From assembly GCF_002443255.2 (NCBI RefSeq), contig NW_019211460.1:32339911-32403910 (forward strand): 64,000 nucleotides of DNA, read 5' to 3'. Source of the DNA: Varroa destructor (lineage: Eukaryota > Arthropoda > Arachnida > Mesostigmata > Varroidae). Both the position numbers and the translations under genes were made by a program. This document shows, one piece after another, positions 14,301 to 27,902 of this stretch. The notes under the pieces were generated by a model that did no database searches, was not told the DNA's origin, and saw only the letters and a program-made list of their open reading frames with translations. Each line of letters starts with the position of its first letter. The stretch's first letter is position 1.

Positions 14301-14735
14301 TCGTTGATTCTGTCAATTGAAAATAGATGACTGTGTATAAGTATATTTAGATACACATTTAGAAAAGACACAAGTACGTGTTGATGTGTGCCATGTACGG
14401 GACGTATTTTTATACTTTCATTTGTGCGTATCATTGTGTGCATGGTGTATTCATTCACAGTCGAAAGGGACAGTGGTTTTTGTCACCTCTATGATTTGCA
14501 TATCGTGATAACATGAAAATCTATAGTATATCCATTTTATTCTAATGGTTTATGCACCTATAGCAAATCAAAAATAGGTCAAACTGTGTCTATCCACACG
14601 AGGGGCTAATTTCCCACATCATATCGATGCCATCAACTAAAACTTTTCTTTAAAATGCAAGCGCCGCTCAATTTCAAATTTCCTGCTAACAGAACGATCA
14701 CGTGTGGATAAGCTAAAATTCACTCAAAATTTATA

Positions 14736-14842
14736 TACCTTTTTACAGGTTTTTATAACCGAGAACTAATATTGATAAGATTAATTACACACTTATACGT
14801 TAATTTTATCGTGGTTAATCTAAACCTGCATGTAAAAAGGTA
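14736..14842. repeat. Inverted repeat about 100 bp across
   Basis: TACCTTTTTACAGGTTT at 14736-14752 is matched in reverse complement by bases 14822-14842, which carry a 4-base insertion. The roughly 70-base interior has GATTAA and TTAATC elements that could lengthen the stem. It resembles a degenerate fold-back or MITE-like element, but no terminal duplication was found. Confidence 0.5.
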
Positions 14843-16989
14843 GATCAGGTTCTTAACTTTTAAACGATGATGAATAGGTCTGTCGTCCTTTGGAGCATCA
14901 AGGTGACCCCTAGGGCAGGCGGCCATTACGTACATGGATGCTGGTTCGGTTTGGCCAACATTAATGGTACAAACTGCATTCGTATGCAATAATACGAATA
15001 CCGATAATGTACTTGCTATTAAAATGGATCCTGTCGGTATTTTTCAATAATTTATTTTCACTTTAAGCAATACGTTTAATGTACCTGTGTTGAAAGAATT
15101 ATGGCGGTTTTCTAAGACCCAGCCCGCAAATATTACTTATATACTGCAAAGAATAACAGTAAAATTGAGTTCTTTCTATTGTAGCGCGCACCGCCGAGTT
15201 CATCCTATGACAACCATTTAGAACGACCACAGCTATCCGAATTTTGAAAATGAGTGATACGAGAAGCTGTGGGGATCGCACAATATTAAAAGACACGGCA
15301 CCCAACGGTATCTTCTCTGAATATATACAGTCGTTCTACACGCAACTTTTAAAAGAAGACTGCTTGCGGAATGCTTGCATAGTAGATATGTTGCGTTTCT
15401 AAGAACTCTTTGCTTTGATAGCCATTTCAAAGGCTTCAACTTATTGCAAATAAATATATCATCTTTGCATTAGCTGGTATCAAGTGTACTATATACCTAA
15501 TACAACAAATATACATGTTTGAAAAGAACTATAAATTTTCACCACGAACTTATGAAGCAAAGTTTAACATTTGTCGTCGACAGCTAGCAAGATTCGTTAG
15601 CTCTACAGAGGCGAAGCTATCATTCAAAGCCACCTAGCCAGCATCGTGAAGTTGTATCTGAGACATATAATATCTGGAATATATGAGAAAATGTTCAGAA
15701 TATATCTGTTGCCTTTTTGATTTGCTTTAAATCCTCTTTATCTTATTTCACTTTCGAATTTTACACCAACGGCTTATGATCCCCTTTTAAGTTTCGAATT
15801 CATGTCAAACACAGACTAACATCTATGCATATCTAGGCATCCGGAGTATTGAATTGTATGAGAATTGAATGATTACGATTAACGGCTTCTACAATAAAAT
15901 GATATATGGTTATAAGTAAAAATATCGGGTTGGTGCAAGTAATCCCCATATCCCAATCCGAACACTCATAGTTGTTCTATTAACTAAATATACGATCTAC
16001 CCGTGTTTGTAGTAGGCCACAACAGTCTTCCGTATCAATGTAATGGATATATATATGAATGGCCCAATCAGTTTACTTGCTGAAAGATCAACACGGCAAG
16101 CCGGTTTAAGCGAACGTAACACTCTAAATTTCTTAAAAAGGATAACTTAGCTGTTTGAAGCAATGGGTTTAGGCGTTAAAGTTATTCAATTCCCACAGAA
16201 GTCAAATGCAAATTGTCTAATTGTAGCCATCTCTACTATTTTGACTGCGATTACAATTCTGCATCGTCGACAGGGACAAAATAGAAACTATGTGGATTTC
16301 TGATATCGTTGCTCTCAAATGTTATGAGAGTTTTTCAATTTTACTGCTGAATATACAAATCAAGCTTGCATATACAACCGTTGCCCGGGTTTCTTTCTCA
16401 TGGTTTACAGACTTGAGAGAACGAAGTCGAAATATATCTTCTTTGTTGATTCCTTGAGGCAAAGTAGACTGCCCGTTCAATGTGCGCAGCATTGCGTATT
16501 TGCAGTCTCGTCGAACACTTTTACAGATCCTTTAGGAAGCCATCGCGATGACTCGAATGAAATCTTTCGTTCTATCGCATCTAAGAATTCGTAATGTCTC
16601 CTCTACTTTTGTGTTTTCGGGGCGCCCATAAGGTTGTATCTAATAAAACTAAGCAAAAATGCGTACTTGTTCTTATCATTGCGCGTGAGCTCAAGGCATA
16701 CATATTTGAATACGGTTGAGGCGTTTAAGTAAATGTTTTGAGCTTAACGTCCGACACTGTCGTCAAGCGTTCCTTTGAGCGGCACGGTTGAAGTCTTCGT
16801 TTTATGTTTGCGTGAGCATCCAATGTATCGCAACGAGTTTTTGATATTCAAAGGCGTGTCCCTCCAGCATAGCTCTTCATAAGACATAAGACTTAATTAT
16901 TTCAGGTATCCTTGCATGCTCGGCGTTTCTTGCTATCCTTACTAATTACTATAACTGAGCATAAGTTAATTGAACAAATAATTAGCTAT

Positions 16990-17022
16990 ATTGCTAATCG
17001 CCTAGTTTAGGAGATTAGCAAT
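16990..17022. repeat. Short stem-loop
   Basis: Perfect 10-bp arms ATTGCTAATC and GATTAGCAAT surround 13 bases that themselves contain CCTA/TAGG. Confidence 0.7.
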
Positions 17023-17815
17023 GGACTGAGCTGCGCACTCTTTGGGCCAATTCAAAAGTTCGCGGGCTATCGTCTGCTACCATAGCGACCTAAAATTGCT
17101 TTGGCAGTGTTTGTAAATAGCCAACAACGACAACAACGAAGCACCACAACATATTGCCAAACATTACCCCCAGACCCAGCCGTCTCCATTAGATGCCACT
17201 GGTATGCTGCTGAGTAAATTTTTTCCTGAAAATTTGTCGTTTGTTTGTTTCTGTGAGTGGAAAGAGAACGCTTGCATAGGCCTATGATTTTGTTGGAACT
17301 ACATTTTAAGGACAGACTCTACGTAATCGTCTCATGGAAGATACGATCAATCTCAAGACCGACACATTTGTCTTGCTCACAAAAGCAGCACTAGCCACTG
17401 AACCATATCGAACGCTAAGGGCACTGACAGACGTCAGCAAGTCGTTATTCATTCATTGTAGTAATAATAATGTCGGAATTTTGTGTATCTGTTTGACGCG
17501 TCGTCTAGGAAACTGTAAATGTTATCGATAATTTCATTTCGATTCTTCAGGAGTTAATGACGTCCGTTTGTAAGTGCCAGCAGCTCCTGAATAGAAGCTG
17601 CCTAATAGTTTCCCAGAAAATTTTGACGTATGGCCAAGGGAGAACAACCAACTGGACGTTCTAAGTTAATGTGTCAGAGCTTCTGAGGTCGCTATCGTGG
17701 AACAGAAGAAACTTTGTGTTTTCTTAGAACCTATCTGCTCGCTAACTATCACAAATTCAGCTGGTAGTAGAGTTCGCTCCGTTTCAACCGAATAAACACA
17801 ACAACCCCAATAAAT

Positions 17816-18379
17816 ATGTCAGGTTTCAAATCCAACATTAAAATCAGCTTGACCGCAAAGAAGCAGGAGACGCCTGCCGCGTCACTGAGCACGACTGCGA
17901 AATCTAAAACACATACAGTTGCGTCGGTCTTCAATGACAGCGATGAAAGTGAACCTGAAGAGATGCCGGCAGAAGCTAGAATTCGAATGCGTAATATTGG
18001 CAAGCATACGCCCACATCGGCTGGTCCAAACAGTTACGGCAAGACAAACCGAGGCTTCACTGACCGGCGAGCAGAAATCGAAAAGCAGTTACGCGAGCAA
18101 TTAGAACGTGCTGGCGATGATGCGAACCAACAACATCTTAAACGAAAAACCTCGAACAGCGACGGCCTAAGCGATGTTCGAAAAAGTTTCGCGGCTGTTA
18201 TTAATCAGCAAAAGAATCTGGATAATGACCAGCCACCCAGCAAACGCTCGAGAGGATCAGGAGATGATGCTCGAGAAAGTTTGGGTGCGAAGATTCATGC
18301 TATCAAGGATTCATTCACTGATATCGTTCAGGATATTCATGTTGAGGATGAAGACGACGAGCAGACGAAACAGAGTTAA
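17816..18379 (+). CDS. PCNP: PCNP-like PEST-containing nuclear protein
   Basis: An ATG-to-TAA frame of 187 residues in a single exon, close to the roughly 180 residues of vertebrate PCNP. The diagnostic PCNP core is at residues 40-82: an acidic DSDESEPEEMP block, then an Ala/Arg/Met stretch, NIGKHTPTSAGPNS and GFTD. The N-terminus (residues 3-19) is a basic segment with an IKISL motif, as in PCNP. The C-terminal half is charged and low-complexity, with Lys/Arg clusters such as PPSKRSRG, and ends in an acidic tail. Known for the family: a small nuclear PEST protein, ubiquitinated by UHRF2/NIRF and linked to proliferation control. No introns are seen, whereas the vertebrate gene is split. AATAAA signals follow at 18503 and about 18567. 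The reverse-strand frame at 17749-18015 is a shadow. Confidence 0.95.
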   Translation: MSGFKSNIKISLTAKKQETPAASLSTTAKSKTHTVASVFNDSDESEPEEMPAEARIRMRNIGKHTPTSAGPNSYGKTNRGFTDRRAEIEKQLREQLERAGDDANQQHLKRKTSNSDGLSDVRKSFAAVINQQKNLDNDQPPSKRSRGSGDDARESLGAKIHAIKDSFTDIVQDIHVEDEDDEQTKQS

Positions 18380-18502
18380 CGACAAACGGGTGGCTTACTA
18401 GAAAACGGCGCTCTCCTGTACATACCTTTCACATACATATAGATATATATTTATAGATACAGATATGCATTACAGAGCAAACTAGAAGCGTAACGAGCTA
18501 TA

Positions 18503-18508
18503 AATAAA
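18503..18508 (+). promoter_or_regulatory. Polyadenylation signal for PCNP
   Basis: An AATAAA hexamer about 125 bases past the PCNP stop. Further overlapping AATAAA copies follow near 18567-18578, just before the TA microsatellite, so either could be used. Confidence 0.5.
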
Positions 18509-18573
18509 AAATATAGGGTATATATAAGTAGGTTAATTAGGTAACGATTGAACAATGATAGATATAAATAAAA

Positions 18574-18578
<5 letters not shown>

Positions 18579-18605
<27 letters not shown>
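18579..18605. repeat. TA microsatellite
   Basis: A TA dinucleotide array directly after the A/T-rich 3' end of the PCNP gene. Confidence 0.9.
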
Positions 18606-18608
<3 letters not shown>

Positions 18609-21600
18609 GTCTGCTTAATATGCACTCAGTGGGATGCGCTAGTAATTAACGAACTACGAAAAATCAGCGGTAGCCAGCTATCACAGTAATATAACACTGG
18701 CGATATTATTATGACGATTTAATGGTAAGAAAACATCCAGTTCAGTCAAAGACGATAAAAGGAAGAGCAATCACAGTAAAATACTTGCATTCACAACACG
18801 AATGTGTTAGAGTACGGTTTTTTAGTTAAAATTTTTGTCAAATGAGCATTATTGCACCGCTAGCAGAACTGAGTGACTACGAGAGACAACAGCCGAGAAC
18901 ACACGTCTCTGTTTTTTCGAAGTAATTGCTATCAGCTTATATTTCGAAAGGGCATGCAGTGGAGGCGATACCGCTTCAGAGGTTGCTAAGAAAGTTTCGT
19001 TGACGTTCGCTCTTGGCTTGCACATACGCTTGCAAGCCTAATCCTCCGAGTGCTGTATAAATCTACTAATGCCATGTGCACTCTAGATGCATGATATGGA
19101 TGATATGAAATTTAGCTGTTTCCACAATTCTTTGTTCAACTTAATGGCAGCGAAATTGATCGGTGATCTCTGTCTTTAATAAAATAACAAATTTTAACTG
19201 TCAGCTTATTTCACTGTGTTCTTTTCCGAGCATTAATTGAGTCCTTTTCGATACTTCTGCGCTGAGACACATAACCACGCCGAGTCTGTGATTCGCCACA
19301 ACTTTCAACTTACTGTTACATAGCTTTCGGTTCAGCTTTTAGTTAAAAGTATTATAGATTGTAGTGTAGTTAACGGAAGCTGACTAGCAAGGACTACATA
19401 AATAAGGTTATGAACTCTATATAATATGATTTAGATAAAACAATGCTCGTCTTCGTATAGTCGGAAGTGCTTTTGTCGGGAACTAGAGCTCAATAGTGAC
19501 TTAAGCGAGAAGCTACTAGTATGGACGCCAACTAGCGAAAGTTTTTAGGTATAGGGGTGATCCTGTATAGGCGTAGAACAAAAAACAATTGGGCAAGTTT
19601 TGAAATGTACAAAATTAGATGTGGTGGATAAGATGCTATTTCTGCTTAAGTCTTAGCGACTCTTGTATCTTAGTTAACTTATTGAGCAGACTAAATGTTT
19701 CGTCAAATAGGTAGACTTATACACTTTGAACTTAAAATGGAAATACTAATTTTACTTTTATGGGTTTTCTAAATGGACGCGTAGTCCAATATGAAAGATT
19801 ACCAAGTATTTCTAAAGTGGAAGTACGCATATGATGCTAATAGAAGAGTGTTGCCGACAGCTTACGTTGTTAATTTGACGGTTCCGCTTAATAGAACTTT
19901 AGTAATTGTACCTAGTGCAGCCGAGACGTGGCTGTTTCAAGTAGATATCACGTATGTAATAGAACATGTAGAGTTTTCACCATTACGAAGCTGGAATTGA
20001 TCTTTCCGAACAGGCTATTCCGTGTCTAAGGTGTTTACTCTCAATCCCTGGATTTGCAAAGATGAGTACCGTTGCCCTGTTTCACCCGTTTATTTATTGT
20101 ATTGTGCTATATGGTGACGGGCACCGCACTGCATACCGAACTAAGGGATGAAAATTTCTTCAAGTTAAACAGCATATTTCGCTTTTTTCTTCCTTGGCAG
20201 AAACGTGGCTACGCCTTAATTAGTCGACAAATATCTCTTAACATCGTAGGACTGTTCAGTCAAATCTACCTGAGCTTTTTGCTAAAAAGCATCTTCCTAA
20301 ACGAAGTAGCAAGATCAAACAGAATAAAGGCTACCAGGGGGAAAATTCATCCGACAAGCGAAGAAAATTAGCGGGTTCGTTGACTTGGGCAATGCAGCTG
20401 GCGAAACAGTGCATTTGCTGGCAGCACCTACGTTATTGCTGAATGTTACAGCTAAAATAGTATATGTAATAACTGCACGTATATGCAGTATCTGAGGAAC
20501 TAGCTCATAGAATTCTTCTATAACACAGGGACAATCTCCTATAGCTTTTAGGAACTAGTGAGTGGTCCAAAATTAATAGAGCGCCTATCATTTTTCGTCG
20601 CCCCATTATTTACCCGGTCGATTCTAGTAGAGCAGTTGTAATTGACGGTCCCCTTCCTGCCAACTAACTGCGGTCACTGGATGCAACAGAGTAGCTTTTG
20701 TGACTACAAATTCCCGGTCACTTGATCGCAAAATGTCTATTTTAATGCCCGCGATTTAGACGCTGTTAAACGTAGTGTAGCATTGGTCTTGCCTGGACTG
20801 CCGCAAAAATGGAGGTTATAAAATATTCACAAAGGTGTCAAGCTATTCTTTCGAAATAGCGATTCAATCAAGCACCAGATTTTTGTGGTTAGATCATCCT
20901 TACTTAGCTTTAACCTTGTTCGACGCTGCAAAGATTTGTCGTTTACCTGTCACAATGATATTACACCTGAGATTTCACTGCGTTAATAAGTCAGTGGAAC
21001 TTACAAGTGAAGTTCGAAGGTGAACACACAGCCGGAATGAGCGCTCGTCTCAATGAACCTATCGTTTTATTCGTCAGGTATTTATTGTGGTCGCAATCGT
21101 GTGCCCGGGAAAAACAAACAATTTTTACTGGCGACGGCCTTCTACAATTTACCAATTATCACAATCGCTTCCTTGTTCGCTTTCCGGCAGTTCGAGCTTG
21201 TTATCATTCCGCATCTGCCATCAAACCCATAAGTGACAACTACGTTACCTGGTAATACCTATAGTGGCTGCAGCAGCAACGACATGAATGCCTTGACGCT
21301 ATATTGCCCCGTTTGATGAACATTTTGGGTTGGCGCGCTTCAGTGTTGATTAGAAAGGCTACAGTCTCAATGCAACTATCGCAGTCAACGCCGGATAACT
21401 GACAATAAAGAAACTATGCGTGATTGCGGTCACGTTGTTCATTCTTCGTACCCAGCTCACATCAACGAATGGTATCCTAAAGATTCTATTGACATGGGTG
21501 AGCAAAACTGGGAAAACTGGTATAAAAAACAAGTACCAAAAAAGAACGATTGTTATATTGGTATCGGATTTTAGAATATGATTAAACAGGAAAGCTGCTT

Positions 21601-23853
21601 GCTTCGTTCGGACCGAACCCTTTCTCAGTTCGACGATTCCTCGGTTGGCAATAATAGCTGGGCTACTGCTGGGGGGTATATTGAGAATAGGCGGTGCAAC
21701 AATATTCACTAATCATAAGTCAAGTTCAGTGGCATTACTGATATGTTTTTTGATTTTTACTAACAAGTTAGTATATAAGACGACTTCGTGTAATATGGTT
21801 TAATTATTGGACAACGGCTGAACAAACTGTTTGAGCAACCCTTTATTTTTTCACGTATTCCGGTATTACATCTTCGTCAGAAAGTCTTGCAAGGTCAATG
21901 CACGTGACGTGAGGGGTCTTGAATCGCGCTTATATAACGTTTTTGTTTGGAAATTCAGAGTGGGCACAGGAAATCTCGAATTAGTTGCCATTGAATATAT
22001 GTATTTTTATTTCCTTTCAAACGATCCCTAGTACTGTATGTAACTACGTAGCTATCCTTATCGGCTCTCAACTCGACGACAAAAATGGATTGTGAACATG
22101 ACTCTTTGTTTTACGATTTGTCTGTAGCATAAAATAAAAAGGACAAAGGCTAGAACAATAATAATGAGTTTCCTTATACAATTAGAGTTAACAGTGATTT
22201 GTTCAACTACAATTTCATAATCCACTCTAGAATATAGAACGTATTTCAGCGACATAAAAGCTGTGCATTTTGCTCACGATTCGTGACGGAAGTAGCAAGC
22301 TTTACTTGTTAGTGGCAGTAGCAGTAACGGATATGGTCTTGTTGTGATAATAAAATTGTCTCAATTTATCGACATCGAATTAATTGCAACTAACACATTG
22401 TTTCATAGCGACAATGTAGTGATACACCAAACCAAATCAAAGCTTCTGTGAAATAAACGTCTAACAGATTTTGAAAGGGCAGCATGTTACTACAGACTAA
22501 TGATAACTCTAATAATTACAACAGATAGTTTTGTTGTGTGACGCTCAGTTGCACCAGCGACATCGGTCGAAGTCATTTAGGTGTTGATCTTTGTTTTCAC
22601 GCAAGACATAGAACGTCTTGTTCGGATAACCAAAAATGATGTTCAAGGCATTAAAGAACTATTCTTAGGAGGGTGTCTAAACATATAATATTAGACCACC
22701 AAGCTGTCACTGCCGAGAGGAAATGCAGCAACTAGGAATATCTGTTACAGATGGTCATACAAAGCATCGGTTTATAAAAGGAAACAAGGAAATGCCTTAT
22801 TTTGAAGGTAATTTTTGCATCGTCGGCTGATGTGGTGAAATGAGGAATAGCGGCATCCTACACACACTAGTGGTATAGGTCCGCTTTACGTACCTTACGA
22901 CGCAGTGAATGTACTATATGTTTTCATATACAAATGTAAATTGTCCCTGGTTATCGGATTAGAACTCATTTACTGAACGGTAGGTTATGGGCCTACGATG
23001 CTTAATTTGGCACCTCAGTAATTTAGTGAGTCCGCACATACAACATATGCAAAGTAACGAAAAAATACAAAATGAGCTGTCCATTGCCTTAGCTGCACAC
23101 CACCTACGTTAAGGGTGTAGAAGGTCTTAGCTTAAACAGCAGTTTGCTTTAAGTAATGGGCTATGTGCCATGGGGCGGCATGGCCAGGGTTGTTAATCCG
23201 CAACTCTTTGAGCGCGTTGCCATAGTAACGACCAACATTTAGCTATCTGTGGTTTCAAGATCGGCAAATGGTTACCATGATATATGTATACCATGCAGAA
23301 TAGTATCATAGGTATACTGAAGAAACCTCAGTTAAGCTCGGCGAGACCCATCCGGGTTAGACCCCCTAATGCGAGTAAGTCTTTGATAGTATACATAAGA
23401 ATATATTCTGGGAACTTGTTTACACGGTAGAGATGGCTAGAATTATAAGCAAAAAATTAACCAACGTGCTTATATGATGGTATACCTCTAATTGTTCCGA
23501 AACTTTTTGTGTTTTGGTTTCTGATAGATAAACACCGTATTTTAAAACACAAATTATATTTCTTAAGGTTAACATTGCACGTGTTACGCTTGATTTGATT
23601 GAAGTATCTACACTAATATCGATCACTGAATATGTCAAAATGAAAATACCTTTTTGTTAAATAGAATTCTCGGTATAAAGCAAGTAAATGTTTAATCGTT
23701 ATGCAACTAACTTAGGGATTGTGATGTCTAAGCACGTGATTTTCAATCATTGAAAAATTACTAGGTAAAAGGGTGATCCTAATTCTTATCGGAGACACCT
23801 CGTTTTGCAAATATCCAAGTGTAACTTTTAAATTTGTTTTTTGTTTTGTCTAG
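18606..23853. other. Spacer or 5' intron of E78
   Basis: No exon could be assigned. The open frames here (for example 19791-20000, 20072-20371, 21359-21709) show no family motif, and the longer ones begin at non-ATG codons. The E78 A/B-domain exon must lie upstream of 23854, either in this stretch or further away. The acceptor at 23851-23853 follows a T-rich tract. Confidence 0.5.
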
Positions 23854-26800
23854 CAGCAGAGACGAGTCCCGATGCATCAAATCAGAACAAACCGTTTGTG
23901 CCGTGCAAAGTTTGCGGGGACAAGGCATCCGGATATCACTATGGAGTCACATCGTGCGAAGGTTGCAAAGGATTCTTTCGACGGAGTATCCAGAAACAGA
24001 TTGAGTATCGGTGTTTGAGAGATGGCAAATGTCTTGTCATCAGACTCAACAGAAATCGGTGCCAATACTGCCGTTTCAAAAAGTGTCTTGCCGTCGGCAT
24101 GTCGAAAGACTGTAAGTCATTGCGAGTTTGACCACTAGAAAAGGCACCATGTAGTGCGCTTAAGGGGCTTCTGCAAGAAAATAATGACGGTAGCAGTACT
24201 AGTAGTTGTAATAATAATAATTTCATTATGTGTTCTCAAATCGTGAAGAATTTTTAAGAGCGATACTTGGCTTTTGTGCCCTTTGATTAAATCAAATATA
24301 TCGTTGAGCAGTTCATTATAGTGTAGTAGGTACCGTATTGATTTTTCTCTCTCTTTTACAAATTAGAGACACCGTTCATCATATGGCGTGGAGGTATGCA
24401 ACTGAAGAACGTTGATTGTGCGCACCGCACTGCTGGAAATTCTCTACTACCGATTGTGATAACAAACTACAGATACTATTGCACCAATAACAAGACACTC
24501 TTATAACCTTCTATTGGTATCGAAGTTCTCCAGAAGAGAAAACATAAATAACCTGTTGTATTCCCTGTTTATTGTTGCTTTTCAGCTGTCCGATACGGCC
24601 GAGTGCCAAAGCGGTGTCGGGAAAGACAAGAGGAGGCTCATGTGAGCTCGTCCGACGACCAAGCTGCAGCTGCCGTGGCCCTTTACGACATTATCCTCAG
24701 CATTTCTCAAGCGCATCTTGCACATTGTGCTTTTACACACGAAAAAACGCGTTCTTTAATACGAAAACCTATAATAATGGTATGAAGTAGACATGGGTAT
24801 GCAACAGACTAGCTTGTTATCAAGTAAAATAGTTAGCTTAACTATGTGACTTTAGAACTATGACCATGGCACTGCATGTGTGGTGGAGGACAATGGGTGT
24901 GCTAAAGAATAAAGAATTATCGTATATTTTTTGTTGTTTTTTCTCTTTTCGCTGTTACATCCTTTATCGCAGCAGTAACTTCATTCAACTTTATTTTTCT
25001 AGAACAATCATAAAATTTATACTAGCGAAGTAATTTCAGTTATGGTAGCCCTTTGCCATTTATTAGGCACCTTACGGATTCCTTTGTAGTAAAGGTGTCG
25101 CCTTCACTTCCCGAAACTATTTATCGGTCAGTAGGTTTTGTGTAGAGTTAAATTATCTTGGCGCTCTCAAGGCCGACGAATAAACTATGTGAGTTAGAAA
25201 TTTTTAGGCGAAGTGCAAGGTGGTTTCCGGCACTGTTAAAGCTAGGTGAAAACAAATGTCATGCAGAAAGATCTTTTCACCACTTTCTTAACCTGAGAAT
25301 GATTTTCGCTCTTCAACTGGACTGTTTCGCTAGATTATAAGAATTAGAAATACGAACCAGCATTTTTTTCATGTTCCACTAGAAACACACTAACATTTTC
25401 CTTTGGCGAATAGTTTACTTATCCAGAATAGATGAAAATCTCATCAATAGAAATAATTGGATACGGAAAATAATTCTTTGCAACTTTTTTAAAGTGCTCG
25501 TTGAATCATTTCCAATTGGTCAGCAAGTTCCTGCCGAATACGAGCGAACATCCCTATAGCGGTGCTTAAGACTCTCGTCTTCTGCCTTAGTGGTATTCAT
25601 TTGCACCTAAGAAGCAAACAGCGTACAATGTCTCAAAGACCCCCGTTTATATGATACATGTACTACGTTGTTGCTACTAAATATAAACGTTAAATGGCTT
25701 AGGTAATCGAACAACCTTAAGGCGATACTAGAGCAAACGGCGGCTCAACAAGTAGAACAATATCTTCCTTGAAGTAGAAGTATCTATGCAGATATTATTA
25801 AACCGGATACGTTGTTCATACTTGTAATAACAACGCTTTTTTCCCTATAGACAATTCCCGAAGTTAAACTTGAGGGTGGTGGCTCAACTTGTGCCAGTGT
25901 CGAATCTCAACGAGTTGGATGGTGGCAGCAACTTGCGGCTTTGGTCACTCCTTCGATCCAGGACGTAGTTGAATTTGCCAAGCGAATCCCGGGCTTTCTT
26001 GAATTTGCTCAAGACGATCAACTAATCTTGATCAAGCTCGGTTTCTTTGAGGTGTGGCTTGTGCACGTGGCAAGGAGCGTATTACCGGACGACGAAGCCT
26101 CACGAGGCGCTGTTACGTTTGCAGACGGGACGTACGTCTCGCACGATCAACTGGACTTCATCTTTGACGTGAGTTGTAATGACTATGCTTGTGATGAAAA
26201 CTTTAAGTGTTTTTTTTTTTTCTGAGTACTACATTATTCCGTTATTCTGTCAGATGAAAATTTTTCGTGTTAATATTTCATTAGGAGGAAAAACTAACAT
26301 CTATTTGTTTAGATTTGTTAATTGCCGTTTGTATGATAAGCGATCAGTAAGCTGAAACAGGTTGAAATAGCCTAGTTTAGTACTGATTTACACAATTATA
26401 TTAACCATTATCGACCATTTCAGCCGGACTTTTCGACATCGATGTTTAATTTCTTCACGTCATTTAATGGATTAAACCTTAACGACACAGAGATTGGCCT
26501 CTTCTGTGCTGTAGCCCTTTTGACCAACGGTAATTACAACATACCAAGACAGCGCATCAATATCTATTTATGTCCTCTAATTGTCAATCGGTAAAACTGG
26601 AAAAGAAGCTGCTGAAATGAGGGCTGTTGATTGGCTTTTAGTCGCTTTAGATCTACGAAATGGTTTTCGTCAACTCGACATATTCGTTCACTATAAATCA
26701 CATATTTTGTTCGATATGAGATCAGGCTTTCTCTGATCTAACGTGAAAATATTTTATAGCTGCACTTTACATGCATTTGGGGATATTTTACGTCAAATAT

Positions 26801-27221
26801 TCATCGATCCTTACTAGGTAGTTATTTCTAAACATTTTTCGTTCACTTTACAATTATAATAATTTACTCCAGAAAAATCCACAAGCAATTCCCACACAGT
26901 TAATTTACTTCCGCCTTGTATATTTTTGCTCTGATTTCAACAATTTCAGCGTTCTCCGAGCGATCAAACCTTTACGATAGCAAAACCGTGGAGCAATGTC
27001 AGGCAAAACTTGTCGAAGCCCTGAAGCTACAAATGCTCCGAAATCACCAAGGTGATCAACAGCTCTTCAACCAATTGATTGGCAAGCTACCAGAGCTAAG
27101 ACAGTTAGGACGGCGGCACGCTGAGCATCTACAATGGTTCCGGGCCCGATGGGAAAGCCTACAAATGTTACAGCCGCTGTTCGCCGAAATTTTCGATATT
27201 CCCACTGCTGCCTCCGGCTAG
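23854..27221 (+). CDS. E78: Nuclear receptor E78 (Eip78C, NR1E), 5' partial
   Basis: Five exons on the plus strand: 23854-24111, 24586-24779, 25851-26168, 26424-26529 and 26950-27221 (TAG stop). All four introns are GT-AG with matching phases, giving 381 residues after the 5' splice. Exon 1 encodes the complete two-finger DNA-binding domain: P-box CEGCKG, then [14 protein letters not shown], and a second finger with [14 protein letters not shown]. Exon 2 continues with the T/A-box segment [10 protein letters not shown], and its end holds [12 protein letters not shown], the helix typical of E75/E78 proteins. Exons 3-5 are the ligand-binding domain, starting WWQQLAALV with the signature [16 protein letters not shown] and ending in an AF-2-like helix, PLFAEIFDI. 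The finger and hinge sequences fit E78 better than E75 or HR3. Known role: an ecdysone-inducible transcription factor of the moulting hierarchy. The A/B domain exon(s) are not identified; the first two bases of exon 1 need one base from upstream. Confidence 0.95.
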
Positions 27222-27880
27222 CGGCAAATAGAGACGACCTACAGCTGCTGGGACAGCGATTTACCAACTTTCCGAGCAGGAGGACTGGCTTTGTAGAAGA
27301 GGGCAACGCGATCAAGTTCGAATAGTTGCAAGTGCATATTAGCTATGCGTCTATTATCGTTCTGGCTGCTGTTGCGTTTGCCAGCCGTCATTTTTAGACG
27401 TTGCACTCGTATCTATTCCAACTTTCAGTTCACCTCAGTGAAAATGAAGCTGAGAAGGATGTCTAACGGCAAACTCTATGAAGTTGCTGATCTATAATTG
27501 ATCCTTTGAGTGCTGGAAAATTGACTAGTATAAGCCTTGACTGGTGTACGTTAGCATGCTGTATACGATTTGATTACGTATCTTCAACTAGAAATCCTGC
27601 TTAAGTCAGTTGGTAAAATGTGCTAGCTGAGGTAGGCTTCCTATTTTCTAACAGTGATGGTAGGTTACACATCGTGTCGTCTCTACTCCGCCGTTGTCCT
27701 CTGATAACCGACGATGGTGTAGTTATGTGTTTTCCTATAGTGGTATAGCTAGCAGGAGGCTGGGAACGAATGAAGAAGAAAAGCTGGGAAGCAAGCAAGA
27801 ACCGAGAAGCGCATTTGAGACTGTTGGTTCTATGCATAGACCTACGATGGGTAGACATGTTGTTGTTAAAGCGGGGTTCA

Positions 27881-27902
27881 AATATATATATATATATATA
27901 TG
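27881..27902. repeat. TA microsatellite
   Basis: A TA array of about 11 units. Confidence 0.9.

Larger units (their letters stand above)
14301..17815. other. Spacer upstream of PCNP
   Basis: No recognised gene. Frames are short and lack family motifs. An imperfect inverted repeat (14736-14842) and a stem (16990-17022) are the only structures noticed. The last few hundred bases should contain the PCNP promoter and 5' UTR; no clear TATA box was assigned. Confidence 0.5.

Noticed and set aside
17749..18015. 88-codon frame on the minus strand
   Set aside because: It is the antisense shadow of the PCNP coding sequence.
21359..21709. 116-codon hydrophobic frame, minus strand
   Set aside because: It begins at GTG; the first ATG is far inside. 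No receptor or transporter motif could be recognised.
23939..24226. 95-codon frame on the minus strand
   Set aside because: It is antisense to the E78 DNA-binding-domain exon.
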